Origin: Lepisosteus oculatus
Lineage: Eukaryota > Chordata > Actinopteri > Semionotiformes > Lepisosteidae
Assembly: GCF_040954835.1 (NCBI RefSeq)
Contig: NC_090707.1
Coordinates: forward strand, 17,936,570 to 18,000,569
Direction: 5' to 3'
Length of the DNA stretch: 64,000 nucleotides
The stretch's first letter is position 1. Every line of letters starts with the position of its first letter. The notes under the pieces are model-generated. The model was given only the letters and a program-made list of their open reading frames with translations, had not been told where the DNA came from and ran no database searches. Both the position numbers and the translations under genes were made by a program. Shown here in pieces: positions 51,401-63,391 of this stretch.

Positions 51401-53422
51401 ATGTATTGGTTTGGAAAGCAATATGGCAGATCACTTGCTTATAAAGTAGTGTCATCTAAATTAATATAACTGGTCTCAATCCAGCTTTTATTTCATGATT
51501 TTTTGTTGCTCTGAGAAAATAAAGTCTATGCATTTATTATTGTTCATAAATTATTTTTTATTGTTGACAAAAGAAACAGGTCATTTATTCATAAATACAA
51601 AATTAAAGACATGAGTCCATGTATATTTTACAGTACATTAAAATGAAGGATTTAACTTAGCAAAAGGAAATACATGATCCTTAAAAATATATTCCATTTA
51701 ATGTATCTTTTTACTGAACTGACAAAATATTAACAAATATGATAATGGTATTCCCAGGTAAAATACAATTTCAAATCACATACCTTGAGTTTATGGTTTA
51801 TTTTACGACAGCAAAATGGAATGGACTAGTACATTTGGTAGCACCAGTTAATATTTTAGTTCTGGGAGTGAGACAACTAGTTATATCAGTCTCTGAATTT
51901 CACCTACTTTCAACACTCAGCAAAAGGGCAGTGATGTAGTCAGAACATGACAGTGATACAATCCAGTGACATGACTTCAACTTAACCGAACCATTTTTCA
52001 CATATATAAAACAAAACAACAATACATAACTTACCTTTACTGATTTTCTGAGCTGCCACTACTGGCTTGAAGAGCTCATTTAATTCAGAAAGTTCCTTCT
52101 TCTTATCTGCCTTCTTGTTCTTCTCTCCTTCAGCTGCAGCCACCTGAATTAAAGAAAAAGCAACACCAAAATTGTTTTTGATGAGGCTAAAGAATACTTT
52201 CTAAGCCCTGGCTGAAGAGCAATCCTGTATGCTCAAGAAGGCTTACTTTTACATTTTGAGTTTTGACAATTACAATAACAATTGAGTGCTTACATGTATT
52301 AGGAATTTAAGTGGTGAGTTTCACTATTTTGATCATTAACATAGGGTTGTAAGCCTTAAGTATACCAGAGAGCTATTATTGCCTATTCAGTCTGTAAAAT
52401 GACATTTATTTCAACAACAATGATCATTTATTCACAAACAATAACATAATAACATAAAATGGAACTACAGAAACAACAAAGCATAAAATGTGACAAAATA
52501 CCTTTCTTTTAAACAACAAATGTTTCAGAAGGCAAACATCTCAAGAACTTAATCCTATACAGATACGACTTTCAGCTGATGGTTTTACCTGTCGCGCGTT
52601 CTGCTGGCCATACTTCACTTGTTGCGTGACAGCCTTGATGAATTTTTGCTGTTTGGCTCCCTTCTTATTCTTCAATCCAAAAGTCTTGTCCTGAATACAG
52701 ATAAATAGAACATAAACAATGAGAATTCATTCCTACGCACCAGTTATTTTAATAACAATACCCCCCGCCCAAATACTTATCATTTATGCTTTGTGTGTGT
52801 GTAATTTGCGTCAAGTATGCTTTGCTACAAAAACACATCCCGTTGATTAATGACAGAGACGCGACTGTCGGGGGGTCCAAAATCTGAAGAAGACAGTATC
52901 AGATAGCGCTCGTTCTTTGAGCCAGAAAAGGAAACCGCAAAACTGAATTTATTACGAGATTTGGTCGGTTAAAGCCCCGCTCGGTTTTATAAGGCATAAC
53001 TATGGTTTTCTCAGACTCAAGACTAAAATTCCGTAAATTCGACCACACGAATGCGATCCACAACACTACCCAACTGTCATTTTTCTTACAGTTTCACAGT
53101 TTACCTAAAACTGTGCGAATCGACTTCTACAGATTAAAATCGAAAAGCCCTATTTTAAAGAATTACAAGGGCTGTCAATTTCCCGATTTTAGCACATCAC
53201 TATCTACACGAAAATGATCACCGCATCCGTAAAGCCCTAAACTACAGCCGGCCAGGCTAGGCCCGAAATGCAGCATGGTTCAAAATAGAGGAGTTGCAAT
53301 TTACCGGTTGTACTTTTTTAAATAAAATAAAACACCATTTCTCTAACCTCGATAATTTTCTCCTTCTTCTTTTGGTCGGTTTTCTTATTAGCCGCTGGTT
53401 GCGCTGGTTTCTTTGGAGGCAT
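45483..53422 (-). CDS. ZC3H15: Zinc finger CCCH-type containing 15 (DFRP1), complete 10-exon coding region
   Basis: DRG family regulatory protein 1 binds and stabilises the GTPase DRG1 and is linked to translation (known for the family). Exons: 53348-53422, 52589-52690, 52035-52143, 50083-50235, 49471-49562, 48956-49138, 47949-48095, 46937-47041, 46156-46288, 45483-45661. All junctions are AG/GT and keep phase. The total is 1278 nt, 425 aa (human 426). Order in the protein: Lys-rich N-terminus starting MPPKKPAQ, two CCCH fingers, the DFRP segment with [20 protein letters not shown], a basic stretch [10 protein letters not shown], and an acidic C-terminus ending [16 protein letters not shown] then NTLDLEE. 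The start is the only plausible ATG (53422-53420) and matches the family. It lies about 8 kb upstream of ITGAV's neighbourhood on the same strand, as in human. Confidence 0.97.
48956..50235 (-). CDS. ZC3H15: ZC3H15 exons 4-6: two CCCH zinc fingers and DRG1-binding start
   Basis: Finger 1 in exon 4 uses C104, C112, C118 and H122 (C-X7-C-X5-C-X3-H) in [20 protein letters not shown]. Exon 5 encodes the charged linker starting [14 protein letters not shown]. Finger 2 in exon 6 uses C179, C197, C204 and H208, with [18 protein letters not shown]. All eight zinc ligands are intact. The DFRP region follows at [18 protein letters not shown]. Confidence 0.94.
50236..52034 (-). other. ZC3H15 intron 3, no element recognised
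   Basis: Largest ZC3H15 intron, about 1.8 kb, AT-rich. I see no exon, RNA gene or classifiable repeat. Confidence 0.45.
52144..52588 (-). other. ZC3H15 intron 2, no element recognised
   Basis: Intron between exons 2 and 3. It is AT-rich and unremarkable. Confidence 0.5.
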
Positions 53423-53580
53423 ATCGAAAATTAAGGTGCTGAAAAAAGAGCTCCTAGTCTCCGGTTAGGTGGATGAAGCGCTGGCTCAGTCGGCGTTCAG
53501 GCCCCGATGACTCTCTGGGAAATCAGAGTCTCGAAAAGCATTATGGGTTAGAGGCAGAACTCCCATAGTTCTAAATTCAT
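53423..53580 (-). promoter_or_regulatory. ZC3H15: ZC3H15 promoter and 5' UTR
   Basis: Upstream of the ZC3H15 ATG, GC and CpG content rise sharply against the flanks. The CpG-rich zone runs from intron 1 (about 52850) to about 53560, which fits a housekeeping-type promoter. Minus-strand words TTTCCCAGAG and CCCATAATGC (about 53510-53550) resemble ZNF143-type elements. That assignment is weak. No TATA box was seen. Confidence 0.5.
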
Positions 53581-54119
53581 TGGCAAAAAAAAAAAATCTC
53601 ATGGTTGTATAAGTACTCCAAAGTTTTTGCTTCTTAAAAAAAATATTGTGTTATATGAGAATAAGAACTTTAACTTGAATATTAGTAAAGATATTCGATT
53701 TGAGTAACCTTTCTAAGACGTAAAATAATACAAAACTGAAGCTACAGTATGTTAAATAATGAAAAAAGCGATTGGTATTGGTAAGGATATGGGCAGACTA
53801 ATGTGAAAATTAGCGTGGAAAAACTGAGTAGGTTTATGGAATATTTGTGATCATAGATACCAGTACTGTACTGTATGCCAGTACTCTTTTATTTTAAGAG
53901 GCTATTAAACAGCGTGTATACACTGCTACTGTCTTTTGTTTATTTAACGTTGCTTTTCAAAAATGAAAAAACGCTGTGATACTGAATCATGGATCACTCT
54001 TTTCAATCATTAATTTTAGAGACTAATTTTTTGGTTGGGTAAATCTCCAACCACAAGTTTGGTGCTTTTTTCCTAAGACATATTAATCATATTATGGCAT
54101 ACTATGGTATGGCAACTGC

Positions 54120-54831
54120 AGTACTGCAGTACACTGACCGCAAAGCCCTACAGCGGGTGGTGAAAACTACCCAGTCCATCACTGGGGTTGCCCTCACATC
54201 TATACAGGACATTTATGACAGACGGTGATTGAGGAAAGGTCTAAGCATCATCAAAGACCCCACACACACCAGCTACAGACTGTTGTGACCTCTACTATCT
54301 GGAAAACGGTACTAGAGCATTCGGGCCCGGACTACCAGACTCAGAGACAGTTTTTACCCTCGCACTATCAAACTATTAAACTCCCAGCCTCTCTCACTCT
54401 CACCTCACCTCTCACCTATGATCTGAACCTCACAGTGCCTTCTTTCTTACTAAAAACTCAAACACACATTGAAATCTACCTTTACCTTACATGTCAAAAA
54501 GCTCACTCTCCATAACTTCTATCCCTTTATTTAATTCTGTTGATGCATGTTTTTGCACATCTGATGTTGTTTTTTCACATGACCTGTTACCCTTTTGTTG
54601 TTTTGCAGATTGCCTGTTGTTGTTTTGCACACTGCCTGTTGTTGTTTTTGGACGTTGCCTGTTGTTGTTTTTGCACACTGCCTGTTGTCTCTGTCTTTCT
54701 TTTGTTATACAATTGTATTGTTTTTTTCTGTACTACTTATCGTCCGAGAGCTAGCTAAATAGCATTGCGTCATACCGTATATATTATACTGTATATGAGT
54801 AGAATGACAATAAACTTTAACTTAAACTTGA
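54120..54831 (+). repeat. 3' end of a non-LTR retrotransposon (LINE)
   Basis: The 5' part reads as the C-terminus of a LINE ORF2 in broken frames: ALQRVVKTTQSITG, ALTSIQDIYDRR, LRKGLSIIKDPTHTS, ARTTRLRDSFYPRTIKLLN. A 3' UTR with short tandem units follows, and it ends AATGACAATAAACTTTAACT, the usual end of such elements in fishes. The 5' end is truncated at about 54120, as expected for target-primed insertion. It lies about 0.7 kb upstream of ZC3H15. Confidence 0.72.
54611..54693 (+). repeat. Tandem 22-23-bp units in the LINE 3' UTR
   Basis: Four head-to-tail units beginning TGCCTGTTGTTG at 54611, 54633, 54656 and 54679. The last is partial. Related earlier words (GACCTGTTACCC, about 54583) suggest older decayed units. 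Confidence 0.8.
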
Positions 54832-55279
54832 TCATATGTACTGTACTTTGCAAATGTTCATACTATATATTCACTTCTGTCTCCCCTGGGGGCAGTAAAT
54901 ATCATAAAACAAAAGCTAATGATACTGAAACAGTTTTGCCTCAGAAGTCATGTAATGGGAAATTATAATTGATGTAATTAATAATTAATGTAATTGGGAT
55001 ATACAGAATAAAACAATACATTACTTAAACTTGCAGAAAAACACATATCATTTAACTTTAGATTGAAAACAATGGATGTCATTGCATGAAAGTGACTGCT
55101 TAGGTTATCACCTGCAAAGACAAAGTTTTTAATAAGACTAGCTGAAAGAAATTTTTGTCAACCACCAACACTGAAAATAAACCCTATCTGGAATTCAACA
55201 TTTCACGTAAAACTTGAAAAAAACATTTGTTCCATAATTATCTGTGGTTTATCAGATCACCATACATCTTGTCATTTTA

Positions 55280-55795
55280 TACGGCCGCAGACGTTAAGAA
55301 AGGCTGGGCTTAATCTGTTTATGGATGGGAGACTTCAACAGAAAATCAAGTTGGTCCTGCAGGTATTGTTGGTGGGAAGGTACAGTAGGTGGTGCTCTTG
55401 CCCCTGGAACAGAATTAAAAAAAATCATTTTCAGTATAGTGACTGTAAAGACTGTGGTGTGTAGGAGCACTGCTCTGTCCAGATGTATAGTTAAACTGAG
55501 ATTTAAACTATGTGCTCATTAAAGATCCCATGGTATTTTTTTATAGTAGGGATATTAACCGCAGCTTCTTGGCAAAAATTCAGTCATAGCCTATTTACAC
55601 TGGCCTTCCTAAACTTTCAGTTTAATTGAATTTGTGAATACATTTCTCACTTTTAGAAATTATTTGCTGTGTGGGCTGTTGGTGCTAAATGGGTACCCCA
55701 TGTTAACCAGGCGGGCGATGTACTTTAGTGGTAGATGAAGTGGGTCTCTTCCAATATGTAAAAAAGCTTTGTAATAAAATATATTCTATAAATCC
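55280..55795 (+). repeat. Old 5S-type SINE downstream of the ZC3H15 promoter
   Basis: Degraded copy with a recognisable head remnant (TTTATGGATGGGAGACTTC) and body pieces: AGGTGGTGCTCTTGCCCC, GTGCTCATTAAAGATCCCA, TAGTAGGGATATTAACC and the tail AAAAGCTTTGTAATAAAAT. It has the same orientation as the other three copies. Confidence 0.65.
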
Positions 55796-57511
55796 CCCCA
55801 AAATTAGAATTTCCGGAGGCAATCATATTGAAGCATAATAATAGTATCAAAATGTATCCAAATTTTCTATCTTTGAAGCACAATATTTCATAAATATTTT
55901 AAAAATCAACCCTCTGCAGTTTCTGTAAAGCCACCTTCATTCAAGGTTTTGTCATAGTCATGATATTTGAGACTGATATTAGTCCTTCCAGAACTAATGG
56001 CACAATCATATCTCCTTTGTAGATCACCTTGCTTTTAATTAAAGTTGCACACTACGCAATGGTAAATGCTATGGTAATGAATACAAAGTTACTGATCAAA
56101 GTAGCAAACTAGATCATTCATTACTACAAGATCGTGCCTCATTAATATTTTTTTGAATTGGAGATTTTCTTATCCTTATACATATATACAGTAGATCAAT
56201 ATTTTAAATATGCAAAATGTCATGGATTCCGGTTGAGATATTTAAATAGATACCTTGCATAAATGAATAGGTAAAGGTTAATACCACACTGAAAACTAGA
56301 ATGAAAAACACAAAGTTTTGGATGTAGAGCCTTCTTTAGGTGTGTGAGGCTCCCTACTCAAACATCATGGATCTTAAATGCCTGTTATATTACTGTATGT
56401 ACGCATTTCTTTGAATGAGTTATTATCAAATAACTCTGTATTTAACAGCAGATTTAAATTGCCAATTAATTTTAATGGATGATAAATTTTCACATATTGC
56501 ATGGTTGTTTGCGAACATGAATCAGATTTGATTAGCATTTTCTACATTACTTGTTAATTATTGCTCAGTAGATAATATAAAAGCACTGATCAGGAATTAA
56601 AGCTAGCATGTCTACCATTGACAAAAGTCAATTTTTATTATGCAGAGGACAATAGTGCATCATCAAGTTTTAATTTAGAATGTTGAGAAATACATACAGT
56701 AGTAATTTGATTTATGAATACTACAACACAACTATCATTACATACAGCACATTTTTAATTTAAATTACTTACATTCATGTAGTGCACCCAATTACTATAT
56801 TGTCTCAGTCTAATCATATCAGATATTCTACAGAAATACTCTGTGAATCTGTTTTCTGTTTTCGGGTAATTTTTAATATATGTAAATGTTTAACCCACTG
56901 TCCACTATGATACTTTTGTGTTCTAATTACTTTGCTTTCTCTCTTATGCTTAAGATATGAAATACATTTTTAAGACATTTTGTCTCTGTTGCCTGCTCAT
57001 AAATTGTATCTTATTTAATTTAACTCCTACACCATGATGTAATCTCAAGTATCCAGCTTTTGAAAAGCACTGTGTGCTTCAGTTTGTAACAAAATACAAA
57101 AACTGCATATCTAAAGTTTGCCTCATGGTGGCATTACAATCATTCTAAAACACATTACATTCTGCATGATCTAGATTGCTTCAAAGTGGAATTTACAGTT
57201 TAAGTGTATTATATGAAATATGAAACTGTAACAGTGTGAAACAATTGCTATTTTAAAGGACACAGGAGTGGTTCAGGATGGGATTAAAAACAATTCCTTA
57301 TGATTACTAGAGGGAAGAGGAAAATTTTATGAAAAGCTTCTAAATTCTAAGTTCTATACTTAGAACGTTCTCTTGTAAATGTAAAATTATAGCTAAATTG
57401 AATTATTAGGCTGTACTAAATACTATATTGCCATACAGCAGTAATACCCCTGAGAGAGGATCTTCTCAATGCACTTGTATAAATAGTAACCTGCATTTCT
57501 GGGGATAACTT
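55796..57511. other. Gene-free flank, nothing recognised
   Basis: About 1.7 kb of very AT-rich DNA between the degraded 5S SINE and the LTR-like repeats. Confidence 0.4.
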
Positions 57512-58750
57512 TGTATAGCAGGTCATTTTTGCACAGCACATAGTTATTGCGTCAGTTGTAAGCTCTGTTTAAACTGGTGACTAGTTTTATTTCTGTTCCA
57601 ATGAGGCTAGAGAAAGCCAGTATGGCGTAAGATATACCAGTCCTGCTTTGCCACTGTGTCTTGGTTGTATGATATTGTGCCCTGTCTCTGGGATAAAAAC
57701 ACTCATTTGCCGTTATACTGTATGTGGATCTCCTCAGTTTCACTGAAACCCACACTAATATATTTCTGGTGGAAGAGTGGGATTGGAACCCATGCTCCGG
57801 AAGAGACTGGAGGACAAGAGAAGAATCTTCTTCAGCCATCCCTACCTGTTTCTCAGGTTCCTGGAGCATAACGATATAACACATCAACTCCTGTTTACCT
57901 GAGCCAGACACCACTCGAGGACCACCAGCAACTCATCCCCACCAACTTCCCCAAAATGGACTTGTTCTGGTCATCCTATCAAGCCTCTAACCACTTTAAA
58001 AGATTTTGTTTGTGTGTACACTATCTCAACTAGTCTGTTCTGAGCTATAGTGTAATCATTACTATATTGCATTATACTACAATTAGCCCCTGCTAGTCAT
58101 GTATTGTGTCTTATCTGCCAGAGAAAGGGATGTTTCTTACCCTGTAAGAGACACATATAAACAGTATAGCAGACGGGTAGTTATTTAGTAAAGTTAGTTG
58201 TAAATTCTGTTTAATTTGGTTACACTATTTTTACTTTATATGTGTAGTACATCCTTATAGTGTTAAGTCTGTTTTGTGTTATTTCCTGTTCCAATGAGGC
58301 AAGAGAGGAAGCCTGTATAGTCTACAGATGGAAACATTCATTTTTAATTTCCAGATAAATGTACTTTTCTGTGCTTCTCACATGACCATAAATATACATA
58401 AAGTGTACTCAATACATATACAGTACTAATGAAACTGCACTTTATGTGTAAAGTATATAAGTTCTTACTGAAGCCTAGAGGATCATCAGGCTGGCAGCTG
58501 GAGATTAGGCTACTTTTTTTAGCATTAAGCAGACTGCCTGACTATAACTCCCACCTTGATGGGCTAGTAAATCTTTGCAAGTGTAAGTGTATGTTTTAAT
58601 GAAGGCGATGAGATTCACATATAACAACGAACCAGTGTTTATTTTGCCAGAGACAGGGAGTACAGTACCAGCCTTGCTTTGTAACTGTGTCTTGGTTGTA
58701 TGAATGTATGAAGTGCCGTATCTAAAGTGTATGTGTTAAGAACTACTGAA
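57512..58750 (+). repeat. Decayed LTR-like direct repeats with little interior
   Basis: Two diverged direct copies. Copy A (about 57512-57766) and copy B (about 58163-58720) share in the same order GTATAGCAG, TAGTTATT, AGTTGTAAxxTCTGTTTAA, CTGTTCCAATGAGGC, CAG/CC around TTGCTTTG, and ACTGTGTCTTGGTTGTATGA. Copy B carries about 340 nt of unmatched DNA (58321-58660). TATAAA-like words precede both (about 57477 and 58155). The tRNA-Leu-like segment sits directly after copy A, where a primer-binding site would be. The ~400 nt between copies hold no intact gene. An old LTR retroelement is the best reading; a retroviral or Gypsy origin cannot be separated. Confidence 0.5.
57767..57846 (-). pseudogene. 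tRNA-Leu-like sequence ending in CCA (tRNA pseudogene or extended primer-binding site)
   Basis: On the minus strand, 80 nt begin GGTAGGGATGGCTGA, like the acceptor and D-arm start of tRNA-Leu. They continue CTCCAGTCTCTTCCGGAG (variable arm), then ATGGGTTCCAATCCCAC (T arm) and end TCTTCCACCA. The variable arm and T arm match vertebrate tRNA-Leu (UAG/AAG type) closely. The anticodon stem is lost, so it is not a working tRNA. The terminal CCA is not encoded in nuclear tRNA genes. It therefore implies copying from a mature tRNA, or a plus-strand primer-binding site (TGGTGGAAGAGTGGGATT). Confidence 0.65.
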
Positions 58751-61700
58751 AAATCACACATGCTTAATCATATTGCTTAAATAAGCAAAAAAAATTACAT
58801 CTTTAAAGATGACAGAATTTTCTTTATTTTCAGTCTGTTCTGTGTATCACACATTTTTTGGAAACCAGGAAATTGATTAACTGTTGTGGCACAACCTAAC
58901 AAGGTTTAGAACAACCCACTTTATGTATTTACATGGTCATAATTTGTCATGTCAGATGCACAGAGAAAAACATTTATCTGGAAATTAAAAAGCAGACACA
59001 CTGAGCAATATCATTTAGAAGCGATTTGATTTATTGGCATAAGCCAAAAATATTAGGCTTGTCATTTTGATGGATAGTACTTAATCAAAGAATAAACACC
59101 CTGCTGTAGATAGTTATCATTACCACCAGATTTGTTTCATATGTGGATGCGGTCTCTGACCATATTTAACTTCCTGGTTCAAAGCAAATGGGTTTTCATT
59201 GATGACACTTCATTTTGTTCACTGAGCCCGAGGGGTTATTTGAGAAGAAAATGATTGCAAGCCTTAAATGCTTATATTATAAGCAAACTTATAAGAATAT
59301 TCAAAGTAGTATCATAACTTATACTACTGTACAGATTGAAAATGTGCCAGATGATCCCAATTATACCCAATTGGTTCATTAGACTTTCTTGGATATTGGG
59401 TTCACTGTGTACCATGGCCCAGCATACGATTATTGTGGCACTGTTATTGAAACTAAATCTCTTCTACTGGTAGTCCTTTTAATCTAATTCAACTTCAAAT
59501 GCAATCCACTTCAACAGTAAGTTATTTAAAAAGCACATTTTAGTATTTCTTCATATATCTGAGGACTTCCACCACTTCCACCACACAGCTTTGTAGTGAT
59601 AAACGTGCACTTTATTAACACAGTGCTCTTAACCCTTACAACACTTACTTGTAACTGCTTAACCAACTGCCCCTCAATCTACTACTCTCTATATGTGCAC
59701 ATACTATTTACATATTACAGTACGGCAACTGCAAAGGATCAAACTTCACCAATATCCTTACAATAATATGGCACCTTGTTCTAGTCTCCTATAACACTAA
59801 TGTTTTAAATGCATTTCCTCATAGTGGCTGCTGGTGTACTGTTGATTATGAAGAAGTTTACTCAATGAACTTTGCCAATGCCTTTGAGGATTTTGAATAT
59901 TTTGATCAGGTTCCCTCATACTCTCCTGTGTTTGAGACTAAAAAAGGTTAAACTCTTTTAGATTGTAAGTGTACTACATCCCTTCAAGCCCCGGAATGTA
60001 CAGTATCTGGTTGTTCTTCTCTATAGTAATTCCTGATTTTCAGGAATATAATTTTTTGGAACAAGGTAAACAAAATTAAACACAGCATTCTAAATTAGGT
60101 TTTGGTAATACATTCTACAATTTTATCATATCAACTCACTTGTTATTTGTATGTAACACCTTTTTGCATTTAATGCATTTAATGCTAGTCTTGAATTTTA
60201 TCTAAAACTTTTTGAATTTCCTGTTTCTTTTTTTATAATGTTTGCTAAACCTTTTATTTTCACCTGTAAAATTAACAGGTTAACTAACTATATCAGAATC
60301 TAGATCATTGATAAAAAAAATCAGGGAAGGCAGTGGTCTTACTATAATGTGGTACTTCAGTACAGTACTAACCTGTGGTCCTCCTCTAGTCACATCACCC
60401 AAACTGAGTATTATGCTGTTATATGTACTCTCTGATTTCTATCCATTAACCACATTTAAATTAAAAGAGTTGCATTACCTTGAATCCCTATTGTCTATTG
60501 ATAATTAAGAAAATTCAACTTTTTAAAAGAAATTCGAAATATCCCACACAAACTTTATGCACTGTATGTATCCATTACTGATTTAATTTGTTCCACAAAT
60601 GATAATATAGCTCAGTTTTAATGAACATTTCCATAATTTTACATATGACAAAAGTAAGACTCATTGGGCACACCTTTAGCAAATTTTCAGTGAACAGGTC
60701 TTAAGAGGTCTGTTTGAACAGGTTTCTTAATGGTCTTTTAAAGAAATAATGGCTCTTGCTTCATTAAGTTCAAGTGGTTTTGCTTTCATTGTCTAAATGT
60801 TTCCAATTATTATATTTCAGAATTTCTACTTCATCCTTGTTCTTTTTCTATTGTAATACTGTACAAAACATTTATTTTAGGCTGCATTTCAATACTGTTG
60901 TCTCTCTCTTTGCATTGCTAATGTAATTTTGTACTTGTGCTTAGGACTGCTTATATTCATGACTAGATCCTGTTTTTTCAATTATTTTATAGAGTACGTT
61001 CTTTCTCCTTAAATTAATCCTAATTTATTACACCATTTGGACCACAAATTTCAAAATGTAATTTTCTCTAGGGATGAATTAGGCCCATGCTTCAAGCAGA
61101 ATCCTTCACTGCTGATTACATACTGTATGTGTCTTATAACAAGATGGAATAGTTTTCAAATGCACTCTCAGGTGCTCTGACAAAAGCAATTGTTACTTAT
61201 GACTGTGATTTAACTTTCAGCTGAAATCCACAGTTAAGAAGCCTAAATTATAAAAAGAACATCAATTATGCCACAAAATAATTCTATTGAGGTTAACAAG
61301 GTATTCTACTTTTCAAATAATTGTTAATTGTCCTTTTTTAATACTAGAGTGGGATATAGATACTGTATGATGTTTATACACAATACTAAGATTTCATGTG
61401 ATTCAATTTAAAAGTCAGACAGAAGATTTCTTATTATCTTATCTGCTTATCTGGTTATTTTATACTTTTGATAGTTTAAGCCTATTATTATTACTATTAT
61501 TAATTATTCATTCCATTTATTAAATAAAGAAAAAAATGACAACAATCTTTGTAGATAGCATTGTCCATCTACTCATTTATCCCAGATATTGACTGAGGAA
61601 ATCATTCATGCTCATGTTAAATCAGATTAAAATTCTCAAGTTATTCACTGTTGAGATGATACTGCTGAAAGAACCTGAGTGAAGTGCAGTATAACAGGGC

Positions 61701-62816
61701 ATGATATCAAACAGCACTGCGGATAATGAGATTTTGCTCTCCCTGGAGTACCCTTAATGGCCACTGAAGGCACACAAGAAAAAAGTAATGGCTCTGGATG
61801 ATATGGTTCAGAACCATAAGAACACACTACTAGTCTCTGCACTTAAGCTTCTGAAAAAACATTATCTTTCACCTATACTCTGCCATGAATTTGCTTGAGT
61901 TTAAGTGGAGAGACTCCTGAGACTCCTGAAACACCAACTGCTATGGGATTTCCATTGCCTCCATTTTCTTCTCCAGTATAATTGAGAATGCTTGCAACAA
62001 TTCAAAACTGTTGTTGCCAAGATTAGTCAGTTGCTATAAGCCAAGCTGGTTATCTACATTACAGTCCTAAATGTCTGTGCAATTGACAAATATGACTTAT
62101 GTCAGCTTCAAGCCTTTGCACTGTTACTTTATTTTGCTTTATGGCTGGGTTAATCAATAATCGTGTAGGTAACTGTCCGGATTAGTCAACTTAGCCTAAC
62201 TTAACCGTGTTGGCACATACAATTACCATCCTTCCCAATGTGTTCCTTGTTTTCTGGATCTCTGAAGACAAATCCTGAGCTCAAAACTTAACATTTCATT
62301 TGTCACGCCAGTTCTAAAAAAAGAAAAACCAAACTATCCAAACTACTGATAACTTGCAGTAGTTGCAGGGCAGTAATGACTTAACTTAAGTATATAACTG
62401 TTAGATATACAGCATTAAAACCTTACTTTTACTGCAATTAATAAATTTTGCAATTTGTAAAGTTTCTCTATGATAGTCTGTTTTTGCATTTCAGAAATGT
62501 TGCTTAGGTGGAAAGTGACATATCAGTGAAGCTGACAGTCAAGACCAGCATAGTTCCATTTCGCTAGGCTTTTATGCTTCACAATTCGCCAGGGTCCTGG
62601 GTTCATTCTAACCTGAGGCACCTGTCTGTTTTGCTCTCAGTGTTTATACAGTATATATAGTTTTTACCGGCTTTTTTATTTTTCATATCTCTCATACAGT
62701 TATGCTTTTAAACATCAAATAAAACTGAAAGACATTGAAGAACATGGACAGAATCCATGATTAATACAGTACTGTAGGCCAAACCTAAAGTTGGCTTTTA
62801 TATTACTTAAAAAGCT
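58751..62816. other. Gene-free flank, mostly unclassified
   Basis: AT-rich DNA up to the solo LTR, with frames of at most 66 codons. The only possible element is the weak CR1/L3-like piece at 60290-60500. Confidence 0.35.
60290..60500 (+). repeat. Possible CR1/L3-like LINE 3' fragment
   Basis: The stretch TCTAGATCATTGATAAA, then GGCAGTGGTCTTACTATAAT, CCTCTAGTCACATCACCC and ATTTCTATCCATTAACCAC has the word order of CR1/L3-type LINE tails. Similarity is by memory of that word order only and is weak. Confidence 0.3.
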
Positions 62817-62821
62817 GTCTT

Positions 62822-63391
62822 TGTCACGCCCGACATCCCTCCCTAGAGGGCGCTCCACTGCTCTCATTATTGTTCGTGTCATTTAGCTCTCCAGGTGTAC
62901 CCTTTTAGTGTTATTATTTAAAGACCAGCTCCTCCAGTCCTCGGGGCTCATCATTAGGGTAAGTTGTCGCTAGGCCCGCCTAGCACCAGGAAACCCTACG
63001 TCCGTCTCCTGAGGGCATAGGCCTCATCCCCGACACCTCCCGTTTCCTGAGCCCGGGGTCTGGAGGATCTCTCCTCGTCACCCTTGGACCTCCATGTTTC
63101 GTTTGTCTGTGTGCTCCCCCCTCCCGGGGATTTTAACTGTGTCGCGTTCCAGGATGGATTTCCAGTTTATGGACTTTCGGACCGTGCTTTGACCTGCCCT
63201 TGGACCCGTTTGGATTTGGATGCCGTTTTGTCTTCTCCGTACACTGTCTCACGGACTATCACTATTATTTTGTGCACTATTAAAACCCTGTGTGTTCCTT
63301 TTTACCACGCCTCCTGTTTTCTCCAGCTCTTACCGCATCGCATAGGGTCTTCTACAAGATCTGACACGGATCCCAGTCCGTGTCCGTTACA
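62822..63391 (+). mobile_element. Solo LTR with 5-bp target-site duplication
   Basis: A 570-bp GC-rich block in AT-rich surroundings begins TGTCACGCCCG and ends GTCCGTTACA, that is TG...CA termini. It is flanked by an exact 5-bp duplication, GTCTT (62817-62821 and 63392-63396). It has no internal coding region or second LTR, so it is a solo LTR left by recombination. TTTAAAGACC (about 62918) and ATTAAAACC (about 63278) could be promoter and polyadenylation words, suggesting plus orientation. The end sequences resemble fish Gypsy LTRs. The 108-codon frame inside (63084-63410) runs past the end and is not a gene. Confidence 0.85.

Noticed and set aside
57767..57846. Functional tRNA-Leu gene
   Set aside because: The anticodon stem is not formed and CCA is present in the DNA, so it is a retrocopy or primer-binding-site derivative.
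57552..57914. 120-codon minus-strand frame
   Set aside because: It crosses the tRNA-Leu-like segment and LTR-like copy A, which explain the sequence better. No protein family is recognised.
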